Positions 8,543 to 15,734 of a stretch of DNA of 64,000 nucleotides are shown here, one piece after another (position 1 is the first letter of the stretch; every line of letters starts with the position of its first letter). Made by a program: the position numbers and the translations under genes. Origin of the DNA: Murimonas intestini (GTDB taxonomy: Bacteria > Bacillota > Clostridia > Lachnospirales > Lachnospiraceae); the NCBI RefSeq assembly GCF_024622195.1, contig NZ_JANKBI010000004.1, forward strand, positions 1-64,000. Reading direction: 5' to 3'. Under the pieces are notes generated by a model. It saw only the letters and a list, made by a program, of their open reading frames with translations. It searched no databases and was not told where the DNA came from.

Positions 8543-8614
8543 TTTTTAATCCTCCTGTTATTTGTAGATTCGTAAATGTTAAGTACCTTCACAGTTTCAT
8601 AGATTCAATGATCC

Positions 8615-9472
8615 TCATACTCTCAGCATAAGCAGAAGCTCTCTCAGCACCTTGCATGCTACAGCTGTAGACACGCCGCTTGCATCGTATGAGGGGCACA
8701 GCTCATTCACGTCACATGCTTTCACATCCGCCATCCTGCATACTTTGCCCAGGGCCTCCAACAGCTCAGTGAAAGTGACGCCTCCCGCTTCGGGAGTTCC
8801 TGTTCCCGGAAATACTGACGGGTCCAGCACATCCAGATCCACAGTCAGATAAACCGGCTTTCCCTGTATACTTTCAAGGCATTTTTCCAGGCCGTCAAAA
8901 TCAAACTTTCTCATTTCCACATGACCCTCTTGTGCCCACATAAATTCTGACCTGTCGCCCGATCTGATTCCAAACTGATGTATCCTGCCATCTCCTGTCA
9001 GTTCCCAGCACCGTCTGAGGACACAGGCGTGTGACAGCCCGGCTCCCAGATAATCTTCCCTCAGGTCTGCATGGGCGTCAAAATGAATAATATGCAGATC
9101 AGGATATTTACTCAGCGCTGCCTTAAATGCACCAAGTGTGACCAGGTGCTCCCCTCCTATCATCACCGGCAGCTTTCCGTCCTCCAGTATGATCCCGGCT
9201 CTTTCCTCTATATCCTTAAGCGCCATTTTCGCATCCCCTATGCACAGCTCCAGATCCCCGCTGTCAAACACAGCCGCATCCTCCAGATCCCTGTCCAGAT
9301 AAGGACTGTAAGTCTCCAGACCAAAGGAATCAGCCCTCATGGCCCTGCTTGCAAATCTGGTCCCGGGCCTGAAGGAAGTGGTGGAATCAAAAGGAGCTCC
9401 GAAGATCACGATCTTCGATTCCTCATAACTGGCGTCACATCCTATAAAATTCTCAATATTCCTATTCAACAT
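8615..9472 (-). CDS. speB: Agmatinase (ureohydrolase)
   Basis: 285 aa. Binuclear Mn-site motifs of ureohydrolases are complete: GGEHLVT, HFDAHADLRED and DLDVLDPS with the following GTPEAGG. It hydrolyses agmatine to putrescine and urea; in some thermophiles and other bacteria the enzyme acts on N1-aminopropylagmatine instead. The start overlaps the end of speE by 11 bp, so coupled translation is likely. The tight speE-speB order leaves the aminopropylagmatine route open. Confidence 0.92.
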   Translation of the reverse strand: MLNRNIENFIGCDASYEESKIVIFGAPFDSTTSFRPGTRFASRAMRADSFGLETYSPYLDRDLEDAAVFDSGDLELCIGDAKMALKDIEERAGIILEDGKLPVMIGGEHLVTLGAFKAALSKYPDLHIIHFDAHADLREDYLGAGLSHACVLRRCWELTGDGRIHQFGIRSGDRSEFMWAQEGHVEMRKFDFDGLEKCLESIQGKPVYLTVDLDVLDPSVFPGTGTPEAGGVTFTELLEALGKVCRMADVKACDVNELCPSYDASGVSTAVACKVLRELLLMLRV

Positions 9473-10313
9473 CTCTTAAGAGCTCCTCCACATAATATGG
9501 CAGCGCAAATGCTCCTGCATGCAGCTGCGTAGTATAATAACGTGTTGACAGGCCCAGCATATTCCAGGCTACTGCATTCAGGTTTCTCACCGGATGGTAT
9601 TTTTTTGATGCAAACCCGAACAGCCAGTGGCCTGAAGGATACGTGGGGATATGTGCCTGGTACACCCTGCTGATGTCAAAGCTCTCCACGATCCTCTTGT
9701 GCGCGCGCTGCATAGCCACCGCATCATCTTCGTAGAATGGACTCTCATGCTGGTTTACCATGATGCCGTCTTCCCGGAGCGCTTTATAACAGTTCCCATA
9801 AAATTCCTTCGTGAACAGGCCTTCCCCCGGGCCAAAGGGATCTGTAGAGTCCACTATGATAAGATCATACTCATTCTCAACAGAACGCACAAATTTAAGT
9901 CCATCCTCATAATGTATGCTGACTCTGGGATCATCCAGCCGGCAGGCTGTCCGGGGCAGATATTTCCTGCACACTTCCACAACAAGAGGATCTATCTCCA
10001 CCATGTCAATATGCTCCACCCCATGATATCTTGTCAGCTCCCTGATCACCCCTCCGTCCCCGGCGCCGATCACAAGCACTCTCTTTACACCCGGGTGGAC
10101 AGCCATGGGAACATGCGTGATCATCTCATGATAAATAAACTCATCCTTCTCTGTCAGCATCATATACCCGTCCAATGTGAGAAACCTGCCGAATTCTTTA
10201 GAATCAAATACATCGATCCTCTGGAATTCACTCTGTGCGCTGTAAAGCTGGCGGTCCACCCTGATAGAAAACTTTACGTTTGACGTATGCCTTTCTGTAA
10301 ACCACAATTCCAT
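9462..10313 (-). CDS. speE: Spermidine synthase (aminopropyltransferase)
   Basis: 283 aa, Rossmann-type aminopropyltransferase. N-terminal beta domain (LWFTERHTSNVKFS), then the decarboxylated-SAM site (VLVIGAGDGGVIREL), DPRVSIHYEDG, and DSTDPFGPGEGLF with the active-site aspartates. It transfers the aminopropyl group of decarboxylated SAM to putrescine (or agmatine), releasing methylthioadenosine. Separated from speA by a 164-bp inverted-repeat element. Confidence 0.93.
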   Translation of the reverse strand: MELWFTERHTSNVKFSIRVDRQLYSAQSEFQRIDVFDSKEFGRFLTLDGYMMLTEKDEFIYHEMITHVPMAVHPGVKRVLVIGAGDGGVIRELTRYHGVEHIDMVEIDPLVVEVCRKYLPRTACRLDDPRVSIHYEDGLKFVRSVENEYDLIIVDSTDPFGPGEGLFTKEFYGNCYKALREDGIMVNQHESPFYEDDAVAMQRAHKRIVESFDISRVYQAHIPTYPSGHWLFGFASKKYHPVRNLNAVAWNMLGLSTRYYTTQLHAGAFALPYYVEELLRDVE

Positions 10314-10359
10314 ATACTGTTCTCCTTTCTTTTATGGGATCATATATGTCATATCTGCG

Positions 10360-10523
10360 TAGAGCGTGTTTGAAAAATGCTTTCCGTGAGATGTGCGTCA
10401 CAGTTTGTGGGAGATTTGTCCCGAATGAAGGAGGCGTAGCGGGCTACGTCGACTGAATGAGGGGCAAATATACCGCAAGGTGGGGCGTGCAGATCGCGGG
10501 AATGATTTTTCAAACAGGCTCTA
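10360..10523. mobile_element. MITE-like palindromic element inserted at the 3' end of speA
   Basis: Terminal inverted repeats of 19 bp with one mismatch: TAGAGCGTGTTTGAAAAAT at 10360-10378, and its inverse (copy TAGAGCCTGTTTGAAAAAT) at 10505-10523. The interior includes a further dyad (CGTAG-CGGG-CTACG, 10435-10448). There is no room for a transposase (164 bp). The right end overlaps the last speA codons and contributes its TGA stop. Confidence 0.65.
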
Positions 10524-11961
10524 GAACATTCAGCAGCCTGATCTTAGGATCCTCAGGTCCTGTCAGCTGGCAGCCCTTTTCCCTGGCATAGCTGATATAT
10601 TCCAGGATCTCCTGTGTGATCCTCTCACCAGGAGCCAGGATGGGGATGCCAGGCGGATAGCACATAACAAACTCACTGCATACGCGCCCCGCTGTTTTTT
10701 CTATAGGCAGCTGCTCCTTAGGCGCATAGAAAGCCTCCTGGGGAGACACTGCCACCTGCGGGTTTATGTATTCCTGGGTCATCATCCCGTTTCTGCTTTT
10801 TCTGCAGAGCCTTTTGATCTCCGCAAGGGCACTGGCCAGCCTCTCTATATCCTGTTTTCTGTCTCCTATGGAGATGTAGGCCAGGATATTGCCGATATCC
10901 CCGAACTCGATCTGGATATCATAATCATCTCTTAAAATATCATACACTTCTATGCCGGCCAGCCCAATGTCCAGTGTATATACAGACAGCTTGGTCACGT
11001 CAAAATCAAATATGCTGTCCCCGTTTATCAGTTCCCTGGAATACGCGTAATATCCTCCTATCCTGTTGATCTCATCTCTGGCATAGCCAGCCAGCTCTGC
11101 CACATGCCGGAATATCTCCCGGCCGTTCATAGCCAGGTTCCTCCTTGATATATCCAGGCTTGACAGCAGCAGATACGAACCGCTCGTAGTCTGGGTCAGG
11201 TTGATGATCTGGTGGACATAGCCCGGATTCACATTCTCGCCTGACAGCAGCAGTGAGCTCTGTGTCAGGCTTCCCCCTGATTTGTGCATGCTTACTGCCG
11301 CCATATCTGCACCGGCCCTCATGGCAGCCGGAGGCATATTCTCCCCAAAATAAAAATGTGTCCCGTGGGCTTCATCAGCCAGCACCAGCATGTTATGCCT
11401 GTGGGCAAGTTCAATGATCGATGTGATATCAGAACAGATACCATAATATGTGGGATTATTGACAAGTACTGCCACGGCATCGGGATTTTCCTCTATGGCC
11501 TGCTCGACCTGGGGCACCTTCATCCCCAGAGCAATGCCAAGTCTCCGGTCCACATCAGGATTCACATAGACAGGAACAGCCCCGCAGAGAACAAGCGCAT
11601 TGATGACGCTGCGGTGGACATTCCTGGGAAGTATTATTTTATCCCCTCTTTTACACGCAGTCAGCACCATGCTCTGTACTGCTGAGGTGGTGCCCCCCAC
11701 CATCAGAAAAGCATGTGCTGCTCCAAATGCGCTGGCTGCGAGCTCCTCCGCCTCCTTTATCACAGACACAGGGTGGCAGAGGTTATCCAGAGGCTTCATG
11801 GAATTAACATCTATAGACAAACACCGCTCACCTAAAAAATCTCTCAGTTCCCTGTTTCCCTTGCCGCGCTTATGTCCCGGGACATCAAAGGGCACTACCC
11901 TCATTTTCCTGAACTTTTCCAGCGCCTCATAGATAGGCGCCCTTTCCTGTGTAAGGCTCAT
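10510..11961 (-). CDS. speA: Arginine decarboxylase (Orn/Lys/Arg decarboxylase family, PLP fold I)
   Basis: 483 aa, the compact Firmicutes-type decarboxylase (YaaO/SpeA group) without the N-terminal response-regulator-like wing of the large inducible enzymes. N-terminal FDVPGHKRGKG; DEAHGTHF around H199; PLP lysine K227 in SMHKSGGSLTQ. Arginine is the likely substrate because agmatinase is in the same operon; lysine or ornithine cannot be excluded by sequence. The C-terminal residues EPV and the stop codon are encoded by the inserted inverted-repeat element, so the original C-terminus may have been slightly different. 18 bp follow speD. Confidence 0.9.
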   Translation of the reverse strand: MSLTQERAPIYEALEKFRKMRVVPFDVPGHKRGKGNRELRDFLGERCLSIDVNSMKPLDNLCHPVSVIKEAEELAASAFGAAHAFLMVGGTTSAVQSMVLTACKRGDKIILPRNVHRSVINALVLCGAVPVYVNPDVDRRLGIALGMKVPQVEQAIEENPDAVAVLVNNPTYYGICSDITSIIELAHRHNMLVLADEAHGTHFYFGENMPPAAMRAGADMAAVSMHKSGGSLTQSSLLLSGENVNPGYVHQIINLTQTTSGSYLLLSSLDISRRNLAMNGREIFRHVAELAGYARDEINRIGGYYAYSRELINGDSIFDFDVTKLSVYTLDIGLAGIEVYDILRDDYDIQIEFGDIGNILAYISIGDRKQDIERLASALAEIKRLCRKSRNGMMTQEYINPQVAVSPQEAFYAPKEQLPIEKTAGRVCSEFVMCYPPGIPILAPGERITQEILEYISYAREKGCQLTGPEDPKIRLLNVLEPV

Positions 11962-11979
11962 CCGTCTCCCCTTCTTTCC

Positions 11980-12753
11980 CTATCTCTCAACAGTATAGAG
12001 ATTTCTGCCGCTGAATATCTCTATCATCTCCTGCCGGAGATTTTTTGTTATCTCCAGCCGGACCCTGGGCGGCAGCTCGTAGATATCTGTGTTAAACAGA
12101 TAGTTCTGCAGATCCACGTCCTTTATCAGCATTTTTGTGTGGAACAGCTTTGCCTCGTAGACATTGATATCCACTGCGTCATACCGCTCCAGTATTCCCC
12201 CGTCTATATAATTCTGAATAGATGTGATCTCATGGTCCATAAAGAGCTTCTGGCCTTCCATATCCCTTGTGAACCCCCGCACCCGGTAGTCCATGGTGAT
12301 AATATCCGAGTCAAAGCTTCCTATCAGGAAATCAAGTGTGGACAGCGGCGTGATCTCACCGCATGTGGCCACATCTATATCTACCCTGAAAGTGGCAATG
12401 CTTGTATCAGGATGATATTCCGGGTATGTATGCACTGTGACATGGCTTTTGTCCAGATGGGCAACGACCGTATCCGTATTCACAGGTATCATTGATTCAT
12501 CCGCGATCAGCAGTGTCACGCTCGCCCCCTGAGGGTCATAGTCCTGGCTGGATATGTTCAGCACTTTTGCGCCTATCATATCAGATACATGTGTCAGTAT
12601 CTTAGTCAGACGCTCCGAATTATACTGTTCATCAATATAAGCGATGTAATCTCTCTGCTCCCTTGGAGATTTTGCATAGCAGACATCATAGATGTTAAAA
12701 CTCAATGATTTCGTCAGGTTATTAAAACCATACAGCCTCAGCTTTTCCTTCAT
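11980..12753 (-). CDS. speD: S-adenosylmethionine decarboxylase proenzyme (E. coli-like class)
   Basis: 257 aa, close to the 264-aa E. coli enzyme. The self-cleavage site is visible as HLDKSH with S103 as the pyruvoyl precursor; FRVDIDVATCGEITPL holds the conserved cysteine region. It makes decarboxylated SAM, the aminopropyl donor for speE. ATG 12753 is chosen because AAAGGAG precedes it at the proper distance; the open frame upstream would add 17 unlike residues and run towards the terminator. First gene of the polyamine operon, directly behind the structured leader RNA. Confidence 0.93.
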   Translation of the reverse strand: MKEKLRLYGFNNLTKSLSFNIYDVCYAKSPREQRDYIAYIDEQYNSERLTKILTHVSDMIGAKVLNISSQDYDPQGASVTLLIADESMIPVNTDTVVAHLDKSHVTVHTYPEYHPDTSIATFRVDIDVATCGEITPLSTLDFLIGSFDSDIITMDYRVRGFTRDMEGQKLFMDHEITSIQNYIDGGILERYDAVDINVYEAKLFHTKMLIKDVDLQNYLFNTDIYELPPRVRLEITKNLRQEMIEIFSGRNLYTVER

Positions 12754-12782
12754 CTTTTCTCCTTTTATGTGCATGCACGCTC

Positions 12783-12836
12783 TGTGTACCAAAAAAAGAC
12801 ACAAATGACTGGCATTAAATGCCCGTCACTTGTGTC
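12783..12836 (-). terminator. Strong intrinsic terminator between the leader RNA and speD
   Basis: Minus-strand hairpin with arms GACACAAGTGAC / GTCATTTGTGTC plus an inner GGCAT-TTA-ATGCC, followed by seven T residues. It ends about 30 nt before the speD start, so the spermidine operon must be reached by readthrough or antitermination, or have a hidden promoter. Confidence 0.85.
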
Positions 12837-13155
12837 TCAGACTTTCTCCGTTATTTTAAGATACTGCCGTATACCGGCCTGATCTGGTATTCAGGATATA
12901 GAATGAAGAATTAGAGTCTATATAGCAAACAATTTACTTTTACTACTCTTATTGACCGTTTCACAAGTTGACGTGCATCATGCACCGGTTATGAGTAACC
13001 AACTTATAAAATTTGAGCTTTTAACTCAATCAATAAGGCGGTATAGATCCGCCACTCGGCAGTTGACCCGGCTGTCCGTATGGCCTTAACTCCGAAGAGT
13101 GGTCAGTAATTATTTGCATGGAAAGCTCTAATCCAGGAACTATCTTCCATACATC
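12837..13155 (-). ncRNA. Large structured leader RNA of the spermidine operon (unidentified class, riboswitch candidate)
   Basis: A 455-bp gene-free stretch. On the minus strand a promoter (13160-13188) is followed by about 320 nt rich in helices, then the terminator above. Visible helices: ATGGAA/TTTCCAT; CCACTC/GAGTGG; GGCGG/CCGCC; TTGAG/CTCAA; a three-way element closed by AAGTTG/CAACTT that holds GGTTA/TAACC and GTGCAT/ATGCAC; a long-range near-pairing of TTACTGACC with GGTCAATAA enclosing these; and ATTAGAG (5' part) complementary to CTCTAAT (3' part), which competes with the first helix. I do not find the hallmarks of T-box, SAM, lysine, cobalamin, RNase P, tmRNA or SRP RNA. A polyamine-, SAM- or arginine-responsive attenuator, or an independent sRNA, are both possible. 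Confidence 0.6.
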
Positions 13156-13159
13156 TGTT

Positions 13160-13188
13160 AACTTATCACACACTAAATTAGATGTCAA
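13160..13188 (-). promoter_or_regulatory. Promoter of the structured leader RNA
   Basis: Minus strand TTGACA (13183-13188), 17 bp spacer, TAAGTT (13160-13165) preceded by TG one base upstream (extended -10). It lies just after the stop of the upstream 508-aa gene, giving the leader its own start. Confidence 0.55.
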
Positions 13189-13208
13189 TATTTATTTTTA
13201 CAGATATG

Positions 13209-14735
13209 TTATTCTGCTTTTCTTCTCTTTTTCCCGCTTGTAAATATAAGCTCTTCCAGCTTCCTTCTCATATCCCTCTTCTTTTCCCTCAGTATGGCCT
13301 TTCTCACACTCGTATACAGCTGCGGATATGCATGCCTTAATGATTCTTCCTTATCCAGCATCCAGATCTCCAGGACTACGAGCGCGATCTTCCTGCTGGA
13401 AGAGGCCGGTGAGACAAACGCGCACTGGAGCAGCCTTATTCCCTTTCCCGGATGCAGCCCCAGAAGACTTGTGATAAAGTTCAGCCTCTGGTACAGCTTA
13501 TAATTAGCTTCAAAATACCATCTGCCGCCCATGCCCTGCTCCATCTCTTCCAGCGGAAGCCTCTCCTCAAAGAGGGAAACACATTCGTCTACCATTTTAT
13601 TTTTTGCCATCAGATTCTGGCACAAATAAAAATACCTGTCAAACTCTTCCTGCATCAGCTCAAATACAAAAGGAGCATAATCTATGTCCAGGTAAGTTGC
13701 GGCGCCAAAGCCTGCCCCCCGGCAGAGCCCTTTGCTGATGATCTCACGTCCCAATGTCTGCTCCATCAGCTCTCTTGCCAGTCCCAGGCATACGGCCCAG
13801 CCTTCACCCTCCTTTTTTTCCGCATAGAGGGCAATCTTAGCTATCACATCAAAGCCTTCCGCAGAAGGGATAAATTCCTTCCGCCTCCAGAGATATGCTA
13901 AAAGCATGGGGACCGGTTCAGGATAGAGTGAGATTCCCTTTAACTGGCTCTCATCCATGATCCCTCCGATAATCATCTCCGCCCCATTCACCTCTTCTCT
14001 GGAAATGTTCTCCCTTGAGAGATATTCTGCCAGATCCACTTTTCTGGCACAGTCCAGAGCCAGGAAGGCTGAGCCTGCAGAACAGATGCAGCCCTCCGTG
14101 ACGATCCATCGTTTCATGACCTCAGTTTCCGGCCTGAGAAGCCTGACAGCATAAGTCTTCCCCCATCCTCTCAGCTTTTGGGCCAGTCTGAAAATCTCAT
14201 CATTGCTGTTCTTCCATCTTCCCATCAGATAGAGGCAGTAGAATGTAAATTCTTCACACACTGCAAGGCAGCGGATCACTTTTACCAGTTCCGGATTAGC
14301 TCCTGTATCCAGCACCTCCATAAACACAAGTCCAAATTTGACTGTTTCCGCATTGTCTGACTGTGTAATAATATTCCAGCAGAAGTTCATGACATGCTTC
14401 AGATACATTGTCTGACCGTTGATCCATTTTCTGAACGGCTCCATGATGGGCAGACATTTATATTTCCTGAAGTACCTCTCTGCCTTTATGGAAGCTTTCT
14501 TTATATTGCCCTGGCCCACTGCCTTTATCACACCCTTTACAGGCCCGAATGGCTGTTCCGGTATCAATGCCGGCTGATAGTGCAAACGGCTGTCATAGGC
14601 GCCGTCCACATAACACAGATACCATTCCAGATGATTTACATGCAGCCCAAAGCCTTTTGGAAGACTTCCATCCTCCAGCACTGCCTCCCTTATCCTCTTG
14701 TAAATAGCCGGATTTTTGTTATTTTTCCAACTCAC
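13209..14735 (-). CDS. Conserved protein of unknown function, 508 aa
   Basis: I do not recognise a named domain. The protein appears all-helical and soluble, with many Trp, Cys and Leu residues, no signal peptide and no membrane spans. It begins MSWKNNKNPAIYKRIREAV, has a repeat-like run of helices reminiscent of HEAT/TPR solenoids (about 130-480), and ends in a basic tail (KKRDMRRKLEEL...GKKRRKAE). The start is GTG 14735 behind GGGAGAG. It is a single gene between an EamA transporter (opposite side of a terminator) and the polyamine leader RNA, with no functional hint from neighbours. Confidence 0.7.
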   Translation of the reverse strand: MSWKNNKNPAIYKRIREAVLEDGSLPKGFGLHVNHLEWYLCYVDGAYDSRLHYQPALIPEQPFGPVKGVIKAVGQGNIKKASIKAERYFRKYKCLPIMEPFRKWINGQTMYLKHVMNFCWNIITQSDNAETVKFGLVFMEVLDTGANPELVKVIRCLAVCEEFTFYCLYLMGRWKNSNDEIFRLAQKLRGWGKTYAVRLLRPETEVMKRWIVTEGCICSAGSAFLALDCARKVDLAEYLSRENISREEVNGAEMIIGGIMDESQLKGISLYPEPVPMLLAYLWRRKEFIPSAEGFDVIAKIALYAEKKEGEGWAVCLGLARELMEQTLGREIISKGLCRGAGFGAATYLDIDYAPFVFELMQEEFDRYFYLCQNLMAKNKMVDECVSLFEERLPLEEMEQGMGGRWYFEANYKLYQRLNFITSLLGLHPGKGIRLLQCAFVSPASSSRKIALVVLEIWMLDKEESLRHAYPQLYTSVRKAILREKKRDMRRKLEELIFTSGKKRRKAE

Positions 14736-14766
14736 AACTGTCTCTCTCCCTTATGCCAAGTATACC

Positions 14767-14801
14767 AAAAAGGGGAACACATTCAGCGGGCTCCCCTTTT
14801 T
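14767..14801 (-). terminator. Terminator downstream of the EamA transporter
   Basis: Hairpin AAAAAGGGGA ... TCCCCTTTTT with a 15-nt loop. It is symmetrical, so it could work in both directions; the transporter on the minus strand ends 13 bp before it. Confidence 0.75.
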
Positions 14802-14813
14802 GACTGTAGCGGA

Positions 14814-15704
14814 TCATCGCCCGCATGCTTCCTTTCTCAGAAAATTAAGCTTTGTCTCTGAAATAATGATTGCCGCAAATATCAGTACAAATCCAGCCGC
14901 CAGCCTGACCGTCAGCTCTTCTCCGTAGAATATCACTGAGAAGAACACCCCGAACACAGATTCCAGACTGAGTATGATCGACGCGGCTGCGGGGTGGGTA
15001 TACTTCTGTCCTATATTCTGCAGCAGGAGCGCAAGTGCGGTACACCCTAAAGCTAAGAATAGTATAGCCCCTATTGTGCTTCCTGTCAAAGTCTCCGGGA
15101 AAGGTTCCGCCGCAAGAGTCACGACCCATGCCGCCAGTGCCGCGAAGCCAAACTGAAGTATGGAGATGAGGACAGGATCTTTGTCTTTTGCCAGTTTTGC
15201 AACCATGACGATATGCAGGGCATAGAAGAATCCGCCCAGGAGCGTCAGGGCATCCCCCATCCTGATTGAAAATCCTTCCGTCAGGGATACAAGCCCGATC
15301 CCTGTGAGACACAGGGCGGCTGCAGCCATATTATAGATATCAGGGCGTGTTTTATTGACTATCCAGAACAGGAATGGAACAATTACACAGTAGACTGCTG
15401 TCAGAAAAGCATTTTTTCCGGGAGTGGTATCTGTGATCCCGATCGTCTGGCTGGAGTAAGCCGCAAACAGGCAGAGGCCTATAACGGCACCCTGCCAGAT
15501 ATATTCTTTGTTCAGTTTCTTAAGCCTTTTCCTGAAAATCAGGGCGAGCGCCAGACAGCCAATGGTAAACCTGACTGCAAGGAGAAAATTAGGCGGTATC
15601 GTATTTACAGTATCCTTTACAACAAAAAAGGAACTCCCCCAGATAAGCGCTGCTGCAAACAGCGCCGCTCTGGAGAGTATATTTATTTTCTTTTGTCTTT
15701 CCAA
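14814..15704 (-). CDS. DMT-superfamily (EamA) transporter
   Basis: 296 aa with ten hydrophobic segments arranged as two EamA repeats of five (about 12-135 and 150-290). Typical motifs include LIWGSSFFVVKD in TM1, the GxK-type loop after TM4 (TPGKNAFLTAVY) and SLESVFGVFFSVI in the second repeat. These are exporters of metabolites or amino acids; the substrate is unknown. The start appears to be TTG 15704, with GAGGA 7 nt upstream. Confidence 0.85.
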   Translation of the reverse strand: MERQKKINILSRAALFAAALIWGSSFFVVKDTVNTIPPNFLLAVRFTIGCLALALIFRKRLKKLNKEYIWQGAVIGLCLFAAYSSQTIGITDTTPGKNAFLTAVYCVIVPFLFWIVNKTRPDIYNMAAAALCLTGIGLVSLTEGFSIRMGDALTLLGGFFYALHIVMVAKLAKDKDPVLISILQFGFAALAAWVVTLAAEPFPETLTGSTIGAILFLALGCTALALLLQNIGQKYTHPAAASIILSLESVFGVFFSVIFYGEELTVRLAAGFVLIFAAIIISETKLNFLRKEACGR

Positions 15705-15734
15705 TGGATTATCCTCACAACTTTAATTCTTTCA

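Noticed and set aside
12837..13155. Assignment of the spermidine leader to T-box, SAM, RNase P, tmRNA or cobalamin classes
   Set aside because: None of the conserved cores of these RNAs could be found on the minus strand; left as unidentified.
13209..14735. Reading the 508-aa protein as 'limonene hydroxylase', a name sometimes attached to such clostridial proteins
   Set aside because: No oxygenase cofactor motif is visible and the name would be unsupported in an anaerobe.
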